From Catonia carolina (lineage: Eukaryota; Arthropoda; Insecta; Hemiptera; Achilidae): 64,000 nt of DNA. Below are positions 31,190-42,193 of this stretch, one piece after another. Within the stretch, counting starts at the first letter, position 1; the number at the start of each line of letters is the position of its first letter. The position numbers and the translations under genes are program-made. Below the pieces are notes generated by a model. That model was not told the origin of the DNA. It saw nothing but the letters and a program-made list of their open reading frames with translations, and made no database searches. The stretch covers positions 432,029,545 through 432,093,544 of the forward strand of contig JAQMRL010000001.1 of NCBI GenBank assembly GCA_035578175.1, read 5' to 3'.

Positions 31190-33540
31190 CCAATCATATT
31201 AAATTTGTTAGTAAATGCTAAATACAAATTAGGCATATAAAATTTTGTTACAAAAAATTGCTTAAAATTAGTTACTTATCTTTAATTTGGATATCCATAA
31301 AATTAACAGGTGGTTATTATACGCAGATTACCCAAACACATTTATAAAAAAAAATATTTAGCACAAAACACTATTTGCTTATAAAACACAGAACACCATT
31401 GAAACACTTGATGTATTTAATTCCACAATTGACATCACTTCCGTTAATTTGCATTATTAAAATAAATAAATTTTTTATAGTTGACACTACTTTAAATAAA
31501 ATTTAACAATTTATTTCTCTCACATATGGCCTAAACATATCGGCTTTAAATACAGAATACTTGGTCCCCTCCATACTACTATATAAAACATTTTACGAGC
31601 AATTTTAAAATACGTCTGTAACGCATCGTGTCTAATAGAGGACTCCCTGAATTTTTGGTTGAAAATTACATCTACAAAAAGTAAGTGCCAACTTGTGCAG
31701 ATTAATTATACATTTTTTCCCAATGAAAATTGCTAATAACAAACAAATTAAGGTGAAACAAAACAATATAAATAAGTGATAACTTAAAATACACAATATG
31801 TAAGTTTTTCTTATTACAATAAAGCTTATAGAACATAACTTAACATCATTTGACATTTATATAATTTTAATACTTTATGTGATTTATTACTGTGCGTGAG
31901 GTTGGCAATTCAACCATGAGAGAAGTCCATCCCCACTATAACATTATTTATAACAAAAATTTAAATTTACAAGAACAGCATTGAGCCCTACATCAAATTC
32001 AAGGGTTTTTTCTGCTGATTACAAAGGTGTTTTTCTTTTTTATATCGGATCGTTAGTTTTTTAATAATCACATAATTTAATTTTGTCTAAAATTCCATAA
32101 AATAATTGTTTTATGAAACCGTAAAATATTTCAAATAACTTTTTATTATTAACATTTTAACATTTCTAGGTATACGAATCTTAAAGATATCAACAAAATA
32201 CATCTTTTTATCTAATTACATTTTAAAAATACTCATTAATTAAAGAATAATGACACTAATTAACATTGTCTTTATCATACGATAAAAGCTTATTTTTACG
32301 GCTTAATTACAAAGTTACCATACATATTTTTGTATCTTAAAAAATATCAAACTATTCAGCGGATCTTTATACATTAGCATATCCTTTCATTTTTTTTAAA
32401 ATTATTAACCAAACTATTGTAATTAATTAAAATCTGACACACTGTTCTCCTATATTTATACATGTGTTTTTAATTAAAACATCAAATTTGTCGTTCAAAT
32501 AAATTCTCTAAAATTTTTAATTACATTATAATATTCAAAACCACATATTACATCGAAATAAATCGTTCTATGCTTCAAGAATTATTCCTACTTCGTGTAA
32601 TTAACGTAATTAGCTTAATAGCCGATATACGCATTTTTATAAGAAATTAACCTAATAATCTTTATACTTTACAGAATTTTATCAAATTTGGATTCAAATT
32701 GCTTAGAATTTCATCCAGAGTTCAAATCTTCCATTCAAATTAACATAAAATTAACATAACAAAATTTTTAACTTACTTATAAGGAATAAAATTTAGGCTT
32801 AAAAGGGTCTTTCATTGTTCGATTGGTCATCTAATATTACCGGTAAAAATTACTTTGACATGAAATACTCTGATCTATTGTACAAATTTTTCACAAAAGC
32901 TATAAGTAACATGAGGTATAATTCTTGATTACCTCCTAATATTAAATATTACTCTGAGATAGACCTTAAATAATTTCAAATTAATTAAATTTAAATTTTT
33001 TCCAAATTGCACCTTAATTCAAATTTTATATGTTTGTACTAAATAAGTAAATTTCATAACATTTTGAATTTTGTTTCTAGCCAAATTTTTACCTGTCTTA
33101 ATAAAATAACAAAATTATACATTTACAATTTATTTCAAATACCGGGCGGAATATGAACATCACAATATAGACACTATGAAACAAACTACATCAAAATTCA
33201 GCCGTAAATTATGAAAAAAGACTCAACCATCATTCAAACTTCTTGGCTCTGAATCTGCTAAATAACATTGATACCGGGTTTTCAAGACTGAAAAGACATA
33301 GTGTTTTCAATTTAGGTAGCCTATAGGTTTTAATGAACATTGTTACACTTACTACCTCTTTTTTCTTAGCAGATATACTTCAAAATCATCATTGCATTTA
33401 TCAAATATTAATTTATTACTAATTTCAATTTCATTAACAGATGAAATTGTAATCATGTTAATTAACATTTTATCAAAATTACTGATTGTTCTATTTCATG
33501 TGGATTGTATTGTGGCAGACTTGTAAAATGAAATTATAGT
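31190..33540. other. No recognised feature
   Basis: Highly AT-rich noncoding DNA. I found no coding frame with a domain, no tRNA-like element and no terminal repeats. Confidence 0.4.
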
Positions 33541-33548
33541 AACTGTAA

Positions 33549-33868
33549 TCGCCAAAATCAGCTGTTTAACAGCTGATTTTCGGAGACGAAGGTTCCTGAT
33601 TCAAATCCTAGGAAAGTTAGCTACTTTTATACGGATTTGAATGCTAGACAGTGGTTACTGGTGTACTTTGATGGTTAGGATAGGGGATGGTTAGGGATTG
33701 TTAGGGTAACCATACTCTCTCAGAAATAGTCGGCCTAAGTCTGTACAAGACTACACCTCATTTACACGTCACACCCACCATCCTCATCACATTGGGTCAT
33801 GGTGTTGCTTATTGTTCTGAATTGAACAGATTGCAACGTACAGACATTAGGGATTAAAAAACACTGTA
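33549..33868 (+). mobile_element. SINE1 copy b, 5'-truncated
   Basis: Starts in the palindrome region (CAGCTGTTTAACAGCTG), then GGAGACGAAGGTTCC, a B box (GATTCAAATCC) and the full body to TTGAACAGATTGCAACGTAC, ending GATTAAAAAACACTG. A TTC tract follows directly. Confidence 0.8.
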
Positions 33869-33872
33869 ATCT

Positions 33873-33881
33873 TCTTTTTCT

Positions 33882-33913
<32 letters not shown>

Positions 33914-34080
33914 TTCTTCTTCTTCTTCTTCTTCTTCTTCTTCTTCTTCTTCTTCTTCTTCTTCTTCTTCTTCTTCTTCTTCTTCTTCTTCTTCTTCTTC
34001 TTCTTCTTCTTCTTCTTCTTCTTCTTCTTCTTCTTCTTCTTCTTCTTCTTCTTCTTCTTCTTCTTTTTCTTTTTCTTCTT

Positions 34081-34110
<30 letters not shown>
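33873..34110. repeat. Very long (TTC)n tract
   Basis: About 235 bp of almost pure TTC with a few CTT/TTT interruptions (for example near 34060-34075). It starts at the 3' end of SINE1 copy b, which suggests growth from the SINE tail. Such polypurine/polypyrimidine DNA can form triplexes (established knowledge). Confidence 0.95.
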
Positions 34111-34111
<1 letters not shown>

Positions 34112-35132
34112 TGGTGCCTATTTAATCCAAACGTTGGCGATCATTCTGGCTGTGACAATATTGTTAACAGCTGCTCTGAATAGCTGTGGAGTTTTTTTTT
34201 TTGGAAAACCACACTCTAAGATTCTTGAGCCAGGAAATCAGTCGATTTTATCCTGAAGAATGGAATGAAGAAGTCGGTACTTATTTCCGTCTCTTATTAC
34301 ATGACCCAGATAATTATTCAATCTTCCTTCTTTTCGTTATATTCACAACCTCCATCTCCTTCCACATCCGCTCCTGTAATAATTTATTAAAATTAATTTT
34401 TGTTAATCAATACCATAAATTTAAAAGAAAGTTTTTTTATTTATGAATAACTAGATGTCGAGAGAATTTGAAATAACCGTTACAGTAATATCTCTCTTAC
34501 ATAAATAGTCCATGTTTGTTTTGACCTACTTATGAAATTACGTTTAAAATTATTTTCTTAAATTTATTCCTTGTTAAAGAGGAACCACATAAAATCATAT
34601 TAGTTTATGTGGTACTATTTTGTGGTAAGTATTAACCAACAAAGTATAGTGTAAACAGTTGTTTCTTCAGTAGAGTATGTCTGAGTTTATCTTGTTGCCG
34701 CAGTCTACACTAATGTCTTTAGTTTCAAAGACAGCCATCGGGCCAAAGAAGATAAAGTTGAAGTCAACCAACAACATTTTATAAGTTCAAAGAGAAAAGT
34801 ATTAATAGATAAACAAATTTAAACTGAAAACTATTTTCGTGACTTCGTACTGGTAACGCAATATAAGTTGAAGATCGTCAGCGAGAGTTAGACTTGATTA
34901 TGCGAGGGGTGGAAGTGTTACTACATGTGCTTTTCTAAATACATCATAACGACAGCTTTAACCATGACATCATGTGGTTTTACTCTTACATTGTTCATTA
35001 TGTTTACAACTTAGTCGTTTTATAAACATCCCATTGTATTATTTATTAATAATTATCCTAAATAATAAACATTCATTCTAAATAAGCCATAATACTAGGC
35101 CTAAGCTATATTTAGCATCCGTTTTGGTCATC
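34111..35132. other. No recognised feature
   Basis: Noncoding sequence. The open frame at 34186-34446 has no recognisable domain. Confidence 0.35.
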
Positions 35133-35368
35133 AGCAGTAATCTAAATTACTACACTCTGACATTTGTAGTGATGGACTAGTTAGTCCGTGAATTCCGTCA
35201 ATGCAAGCTTCAGCAGTAATCTAAATTACTGCACTCTGACATTTGTAGTGATGGACTAGTTAGTCCGTGAATTCCGTCAATGCAAGCTTCAGCAGTAATC
35301 AAAATTACTGCACTCTGACATTTGTAGTGATGGACTAGTCAGTCCGTGAATTCCGTCAATGCAAGCTT
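35133..35368 (+). repeat. 79-bp satellite, three units
   Basis: Units at 35133-35211, 35212-35290 and 35291-35368 differ at only a few positions. Each unit has two hairpins: CAGTAAT/ATTACTG with a 4-base loop and GGACTA/TAGTCC with a 2-base loop, plus GAATTC and AAGCTT sites. No open frame and no hammerhead core are seen. Confidence 0.95.
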
Positions 35369-36460
35369 ATTATCGTAAGTAATACTAGTTTTACGGTAAT
35401 TTCAAAATGTTGTTTTATTTTTAGGGTTTTCATATATCATTATTTTCAGTAAAGTTACAATGTTAAATTGCAATTGAATTTTGAACAATTAACTTTCTTT
35501 AAATAATTACATTACTCCTTACTTATTCAGTTTGACAGGTCATGAACTAAATTTTATTACTTAAGTGTTTGTGGTGGTTAAATTTTGAGTTACACGCTTA
35601 ATACATGGCTTATGCTTTCGGGTTGGCTGTTGTAAGTAGGATAGATAGTATACTGTCCTCCGCATGATAGGTGCAATAGTCAACTTAGAGCGCGCTACCA
35701 GTAATAATAGACTAGTATTACTGCTTGTATAAACTTTGTAGATCCAAGCAAGCTTTTTTTACCGTATTCTTTTGATTATACAAGAATAGTTTTCAAAACC
35801 GGACATCAGAACGAATGTTATTCCTTCCAACTCGACATAATTTAGAATGTCAAGTAGGAAAATAAATCAAAATATTCCTTCAGGTTTAGATAGAGTTGAT
35901 TTGAAAAACTATTACAATACATAGCTTTCTTAAATTAACATATTAATAAAATCTTGATGGATTTTTTACAATGATTACCCTATAGAATATATTTTACCTA
36001 GTAAGGCCATAGTAACCATAATGACACAGAAGAAACAGTATAGATTATTTTCGTACAGGGCCAATTTTAGAACAAGTCAGGTAACTTAAGTTTCGTTCAC
36101 TGCACGGTTTTCTTCTTTCTTTTCTCCATCAGTGTTCTGTTTTTACTCTTTATAGAAGTCCTTAAAGCCCGTAATTAATTGTCTGAATTTGGTTCGGTTC
36201 ATTAAAATTTCTCGGTTTTTTCTGGTTTTCTAAATATTCCTTCTGACTTCTTTGAATTATTTATCCGACGCAATAGATCTTGTTTAGTGTCTTTTTTTAG
36301 CTTTTATTGTTATCGGGAACTGTACGTTGTTGACAACTACCCAATTTTATCGCTGCTTTTTGCTGTATTTTTTGACGTTGATTAGACATGAGTTTGAACA
36401 GGGACCCCCATTAGAGTTTTGTTCATGGATGGCTGTCAACTGGTCATCATACAAAGTCGC
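35369..36460. other. No recognised feature
   Basis: AT-rich noncoding sequence with no domain, terminal repeat or tRNA-like element that I can support. Confidence 0.35.
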
Positions 36461-36464
36461 TTGC

Positions 36465-36656
36465 TCAACCGGTGTTACTTAACAAATAATAGCGACTTTC
36501 TACCAGCTGACTGACTGGGCTGGCCCGAAGGCCATATAGTATCTTAAAAAAATTTTTTGTCAACCGTTCATCATCCATTTTATACAAGCGACCGTAAAAT
36601 TGTTGTCTTCTTTTTCTAAACGTAACCATTAATCTACCACCCACTACTAGCGACAC
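36465..36656 (-). pseudogene. LINE C-terminal relic
   Basis: The minus frame contains RKRRQQFYGRLYKMDDERLT followed by KNFFKIL. This resembles the KRRLxFYGHIxRMxxxRLTKxIF block found near the C-terminus of some non-LTR reverse transcriptases. Nothing upstream is recognisable. Confidence 0.55.
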
Positions 36657-36659
36657 GGT

Positions 36660-37370
36660 AATTGTTCGGATACCACCCGCATGTACAATTAGCGTTACTC
36701 AGGTTCCGCAACATCACTATTTCGAACGGCCGGATAACACTTTATTCACCAATTCAGCTATAGACTGGCTGACTACAAAGTTAACTCTTTTATATCTGCC
36801 ATCTAATAGTTTCCTAAACATTCAAGACAATTCGCCGCTATTTTGCTGGCACTTTCCTCGTAGAAGGAATCAAAATAAAAACAAACTTTTCTACAACATT
36901 TGATTTCTTGGAATTCCGTCTCAAAACTTCTCGTTCATTGCAATTCACTATCCTTCTTCAACACACTCCACCTCATATTTTACACAGTTTCTCAGAATAA
37001 ACAACCTATTACATTTATTATTTCTAGACTAATCCCTAAAGATGTTACAGGATGTTTAATCATTCACGGCTTAAAACGTTAGCGATGGTGAAAATTTATG
37101 CTAATGTTTTATATATAAAACATTTATTTTATATCTACATTGAAACGTATATCACTTTTACAACAGATTTTTTTTAAAAAACCGATAGAATTTGTATAAA
37201 GATTGTTTATTCAGGATTTAAAAGTAGGATTACTTCATTCATTTATTGCTAAATTTGTGGTTTTTTTATACGATGATAAGCCAAGTTATTTTAAATTAAA
37301 ACACTAAATTTTATGTATAATAAAAGTTTTATTTGAATATTTTTATAAGTTAAAAAAAATAGTAGATTAA
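36660..37370. other. No recognised feature
   Basis: Noncoding AT-rich sequence without identifiable element boundaries. Confidence 0.35.
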
Positions 37371-37429
37371 ATGATCCGTGTTGAACATAAAACAGCGACA
37401 AGAGAATGTTGAAATGTATGCGTGAGTGT

Positions 37430-37600
37430 GATGATAAGAACTAAAATCAGTAAAGCCAGCGGTTATACTCCGGCACGTTCACATGCTCGTATAAATATAA
37501 CCCAGCTAGTACAACGCGTTTATCAGCCCCCATTAGCCGCCCGGTCGAGTCGTTGGTGTTATAGCAAAGCAACTTAACAGTAGTAGACTATACTTGGACT
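37430..37600 (+). promoter_or_regulatory. Promoter-like region with TATA box and initiator
   Basis: TATAAATA at 37490 is followed 33 nt later by TCAGCC (37523). The surroundings are more GC/CpG-rich than the flanks (GCACGTTC, GCCGCCCGGTCGAGTCG). It resembles the U3/R part of an LTR in layout, but no termini could be drawn. No gene is recognised downstream. Confidence 0.4.
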
Positions 37601-37976
37601 CAGTTGTAGTAGTAATAGTAGGAAGTATATAGTATAGTATCTTACCCCTGATTACACTTTACTTGTAAAGTATTCCCTTAGGTGCCACGTATTTTAACGA
37701 TCTACTTTACTTATATAATATAGGCAGCCAACATAACCTGTAAGAATATTTTAATATTAATACTAGATACCCATTTTGTTACAGCCATTAACTTACAACT
37801 TAACATATTTTATAAATATATTTATAATACTATAGTATATATTATACATATTTAATAGATTCTAGTTATATTTCCTGATCCTTCAAAGAAAGGATGATGA
37901 AAATTATCCATTATTCTTCACACAATGAATACATTATTTAGAGTGCTTTGTATGAGCGATAAATGGTGGTTGGTTC

Positions 37977-38290
37977 TTACAACATTGATACACAGAGAAC
38001 CTCACTAAACCGAATTATGATGGAGACATAATTTTTCTCAGATGGAGACATCTGAGAAGATAGGCGTTGCACAGTAGACCCCAGAGAGAGTAGGGGCAGC
38101 GATGCTGCGGGATGAGAAGAGCTGGAAGTAGGTCGCTCAGTTTGCGGAGAAGGTGGTCGGGAGACTGCGAAGGGAGGAGACATATAGAGATCAGCGGGAT
38201 CGCTCTCTCCCACAGTAAATGAATCCTGTCCCGATTTCAGAAGGTAAGGTAGGCACACTAATTTCCTGAGCTGGTGATGAAATAGATGAA
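37977..38290 (-). pseudogene. Ser/Pro-rich coding-like segment, unknown
   Basis: The minus frame includes VGESDPADLYMSPPFAVSRP and ERPTSSSSHPAASLPLLSLG. It is GC-richer than its surroundings and has coding-like composition for about 100 codons. It may be a fragment of a transposon ORF1. I do not recognise a domain. Confidence 0.3.
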
Positions 38291-38421
38291 TGAAAGTGAG
38301 AGAGTGAGTGTTGATCAGTGACAGGGGGAGGGGAATTAGGCTACGGTTCCCTTTCACGCCCCGCTGATAGTATGTAAATTTTTTAACCCCAAATTTCCCT
38401 TGTAGTATTATATAAACAGTT

Positions 38422-38593
38422 CCGAGGGAGGTAGAGGGTTGTTTGCTGATGTCCGATCAAGTGGCCAGGCGGCGGGTTTTGGTTGGTAAGGCGGTTGCGG
38501 CCTCCTTGGGGCTGGACGAGGACGCCTCAATTGAGTCCAACACTACTTCCCCCATCGTGAGAGAGTGAACATTAGTTTTTCTCGCCCCCTCGG
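38422..38593 (-). mobile_element. Short GC-rich MITE-like element, copy 2
   Basis: Inverted copy of 5686-5868 with ends CCGAGGGAGG and CGCCCCCTCGG. The central ~110 bases are nearly identical to copy 1. Both copies carry a T run just outside the same end, which may belong to the element. No clear target duplication. Confidence 0.6.
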
Positions 38594-38599
38594 ATAAAA

Positions 38600-39500
38600 A
38601 AAACCGAATTATAGGAGGCAGACCCGATTTCGGTTACGCGAATTCTGGTTAACACACAGAATCATAGTTTTATGGTTTAGAAATAGTAAAAATGATTAGA
38701 CGTAGTTTTACAGCTATATATTACCATGTAGCCTATAAACAAAAATACAGAAATTTTAACAGAACAAAATTTAATTTTTGTCCAGTAATTAATATTTACA
38801 GTACGTATTTTTAAATTATTTAGTCTTTTTAAAAAAATGTGAATTTTTATTGAAACCGCTTTTTTCTGCAACATCACCCCATCGTTTTATTAGAAGCACG
38901 TCCTGGAGGTGATGAACGAGTTAACGAAAGCCCAGAATAGTGAAACTTTATATTAGTAATTTATTTCATTTTACACTTTTTCGTACTTTAACGACGCTAT
39001 GTATTTAAATGTTTTACTGTGCGTATACATTTAGTATACAATACATTTAGTATAACCCGCCTTTTGGTTAAGGTGGGTTACGGTTAAGCGGGTTTCGAAT
39101 AATTGAGCTTTTACTGTAGCTGTGACCAAAAGTAAACTAATGGCATTCCTTGGTTACTATCACCGACGCTGTAAGTAAATGTTGAAAGGTTAAAGTAAAA
39201 CAGGTCCGAGAATTCATGTTCCATGGATGTAGGAAACCTAGGATTGAATGTAGGTGGATATAGATTACAAGCTAGTGATGTTTAATCATACGTGTGAAAT
39301 GATATCTAAGGTCTTTAACATTAAAACTTCATTAGAAACTATGATCAACGTATTCCCTCTATATACCTCTACATCAGTGGTCAACTAAATTGATATGGGT
39401 CCATTAAAATTTTGATGAGACTGTAACAGTCCGGCCAACTTTTTACTTAGGCGTACCTAGCCGACTGTAAAAACTTAGTGATCATGCTAAATCGTTTTTT
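38600..39500. other. No recognised feature
   Basis: AT-rich noncoding sequence. A short duplicated motif (CATTTAGTATA) occurs at 39027-39053. Confidence 0.35.
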
Positions 39501-39504
39501 GATC

Positions 39505-39704
39505 CCTGATTTGTACACTTTGAAATCTGTTCAATTTAGAATAATAAGCAATCCTATGAGCCAATAAGATTAAAATTATATGAATGAAGTTTAAATGAGG
39601 TGTAGTCTTGTTAACTTAACTTAATTGAACCCCAACCATTAAAGTACACCGGTAACCACTGTCTAGTATTCAAATTCGTATAAAAGTAAACTACCTTTAC
39701 TATA
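39505..39704 (-). mobile_element. SINE1 copy c, 3' part (split by a MITE)
   Basis: The minus strand carries the SINE1 body from the sequence corresponding to AGTAAAGGTAG through to GAACAGATTTCAAAGTGTAC. It stops exactly at the MITE at 39706 and resumes at 40314 with the B box and head. Confidence 0.85.
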
Positions 39705-39705
39705 G

Positions 39706-40308
39706 TTGATTTCACGTTCAGAATGCAGTGCAGGAAGTCCATAAGCAATGTATTTTCATATGGGAGTTTGAGCGCTACTACACTTAGTAAAAATATCAAC
39801 TCCTCGCCACATTAAGTTCTCATTTACAAACTCATAATTGAATAACGTAATACGAAAACATCAGTAAAGTTTTTAAAGTCGTTTATTATTTCTGTTTCTT
39901 TCCAACGTATGACACCATACATCAAATTACAGATGAAATTCCATATTTTATAACAAAATAATAAAACACATATGTCGTCGAAGAAAGAAAAAAGTTATAT
40001 GAAGTGAAACGCAAAAAATGTGACGAGATTTAAATGTCCAACTTTGTACGAGCGTATCTCAGAGTATAATAATAACATTTATAGCGTAATAAATTAAATA
40101 CAATTCATAAGGAACCGAAAGTAATTTTTCAGAATTTTTTTGATTGAAAATGAGCTTGTTAGAGCGTGGTAAGCGAAACTCTAAATATTTTTGCCCGTAA
40201 CTTTCAGATGGTGTCGGCGGAGAAGGGTTATGCCTGATATTTTCCGTACGCCTGATAACACAACGGATTCTCATGAGAGCTGTACTGCATTCTGAACGTG
40301 AAATAGAG
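39706..40308. mobile_element. 603-bp MITE inserted in SINE1
   Basis: Inverted ends share ATTTCACGTTCAGAATGCAG followed by TGCAG at the left and TACAG at the right (25 bp, one mismatch). TATAG is present on both sides (39701-39705 and 40309-40313) and is a candidate 5-bp duplication; a TA duplication is an alternative. The interior is noncoding. The host SINE is cleanly split, which fixes the boundaries. Confidence 0.85.
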
Positions 40309-40313
40309 TATAG

Positions 40314-40402
40314 TATTTGAACTAGGAATCTTCGTCTCCTTGCATCAGCTGTTAAACAGCTGATTCTCGGCGGTGATTTTACCACTAGACCAACTCTTTA
40401 GA
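40314..40402 (-). mobile_element. SINE1 copy c, 5' head (split by a MITE)
   Basis: The minus strand has AGTTGGTCTAGTGGTAAAAT (A box), the palindrome TCAGCTGTTTAACAGCTGA, GGAGACGAAGATTCC and a B-box remnant (TAGTTCAAATAC). It continues at 39704 beyond the MITE. Confidence 0.85.
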
Positions 40403-40699
40403 TTATGCTAAATCTTAATACTAATTGAGTTCGGAAAGGTTTATACAATAAATTGCAACAACATATTTCAAACTACTTACTGTGGGCTCGTGTAAAAAGT
40501 TTGTTGATTTTTGTATTTTGTAGCGTGGCGCTTTCACGAGTCGCTTTCAGGCTGATCGTGGTCGTAAACTTTTCCAGCGAGCACAACTCTCTTCAGAGTA
40601 ACTTGCGTAGGCTACAAGTCGTGTTGACTTCACCAGTTTTTCTCAGAATGCACACAGCCTAAACGTAAAAGATCTCACATCACACATGAAAATAAGATC

Positions 40700-40889
40700 T
40701 CCTTCTTCTTCTTCTTCTTTTTCTTCTTCTTCTTCTTCTTCTTCTCCTCCTCCTCCTCCTCCTCCTCCTCCTTCTTCTTCTTCTTTTTCTTCTTCTTCTT
40801 CTTCTTCTTCTTCTTCTTCTTCTTCTTCTTCTTCTTCTTCTTCTTCTTCTTCTTCTTCTTCTTCTTCTTCTTCTTCTTCTTCTTCTTCA
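40700..40889. repeat. Pyrimidine tract, (TTC)n with a (TCC)n block
   Basis: About 190 bp of uninterrupted pyrimidines: TTC repeats with an internal TCC block near 40744-40772. The frames crossing it (poly-Ser or poly-Lys) are repeat artefacts. Confidence 0.95.
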
Positions 40890-41384
40890 AACCAAGGGTT
40901 AGTTCTGGAGCATACCAGTGTGCACGCTTAGGTATCCTTTGATCTTATTCTCTAGAGTTCGCGGTCCGAAAAAAATGAGTCGGTGGTCCGCCAGTTGGTG
41001 ACTAATACCCTACATTAACGCCTATTCCTGCAAGTCTTTAAGTTGCGAAAAATGGGTTTGAACACCCAAGGGTATTAGCCGAGTGCAAGCAGCATAAATT
41101 CGCTTTTTACGTAAAACCCTCTTTGTTTCAAAAAAGGAACATCTGAAAAATTTAGTATAAAAATAAGCTCGGTATTTCAATTACAAGAATAGTAACACAT
41201 CATCAAAATTGGTTTTACCATGTCTGAGGAATGGAAGAAAGTTGATTGTTGAGGATAACCATATATTACATTCCTGGTGGAGCCCGAAAGGATGGAGGAT
41301 CACTTAAAAGAGATGGATTGAACGTTTTGAAATCGCTACAGGCGTACGAGTCTAATGCTTGAAGGTCAGGCAGAGGTAGGTAGT

Positions 41385-41455
41385 TATAAAGAAAGGGGTG
41401 CGGCAGGACTGCGTTCTTTCGCCACTTCTGCGAAACCTTTTTCTAAATGGAGTTT
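41385..41455 (+). pseudogene. LINE reverse transcriptase motif relic
   Basis: One frame reads KKGVRQDCVLSPLLRNLFLN, matching the GVRQGCxLSPLLFNxF motif of non-LTR reverse transcriptases. Neighbouring parts are out of frame. A short internal duplication (TTTTCTAAATGGAG) follows. Confidence 0.65.
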
Positions 41456-41459
41456 TCTA

Positions 41460-42178
41460 AATGGAGTTAATTTAAGTAAATTTTGGTTTCAAGTTATATT
41501 TAGGTATATATTTAAATTATTTTTATATGGTTATGAGAATTAAATAAATACATTTTTCTTTGAGAAGGTTTTAAAAATAAACATAATATGTTTATTTGCA
41601 CACTCAGTGTGTAACCATATTTCAAGGATGCCTACGGTTATATACAGTAGGCCTACATGAGACTTCCTGAAATAACAAATGTCGGAGTCTCCATTTCTCT
41701 GTTATTTTGTCACACCCATATACCAAAATAATATTGCTAAGTACTTCCTTTTAAAAAATACACATAATTGTTTTTTTATTTTATGTATAGACTTACGAAA
41801 TGTTTTTGTAATTAATTTAATTTAATTTACAACACTGTGCATTGACAACCAGAAAAAAGATAAAAATGCGAGCATAAAACCGTTCCACGCTATATATTTA
41901 TCTCTCTCATCACATCGATTCATGGGGGTTTCGCCATGATTTCATTTCTCCATTGATTTTATGTGGCAATACCCATTTTATAGGTACTATTTACAATAAT
42001 TCTTTTTTTTTTACTAATAATCTCTCAAATTTAAAACTAGAATACAGTATGATAACACTATAATAATTTTAAATTATCACAATTACTTAAAAGGATTTAT
42101 TGCCAAAATATGATTTTCTTTTCAACTTTTCTTGATATTATTTCACTAAAATTTTTAATTTCATTATTTACTGATTGA
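41460..42178. other. No recognised feature
   Basis: AT-rich noncoding sequence up to the target duplication of the RTE insertion. Confidence 0.35.
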
Positions 42179-42193
42179 ACGGTCAGATTCGTA

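Noticed and set aside
23900..31200. Target-site duplication for the gag-protease element (CCAATC near both outer flanks)
   Set aside because: CCAATC occurs on both sides but not directly adjacent to the left LTR edge, so I do not count it as a duplication.
33873..34110. CRISPR-like or tandem regulatory array
   Set aside because: It is a simple trinucleotide run; no repeat-spacer structure exists anywhere in the window, and the DNA is eukaryotic.
35133..35368. Hammerhead ribozyme in the 79-bp satellite (TAGTCCGTGA resembles the GTCCGTGA part of hammerheads)
   Set aside because: The invariant CUGANGA and GAAA core elements are not present on either strand in the right order.
40675..40931. Poly-Ser / poly-Lys proteins over the TTC tract
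   Set aside because: These frames are translations of a microsatellite, with no flanking coding sequence.
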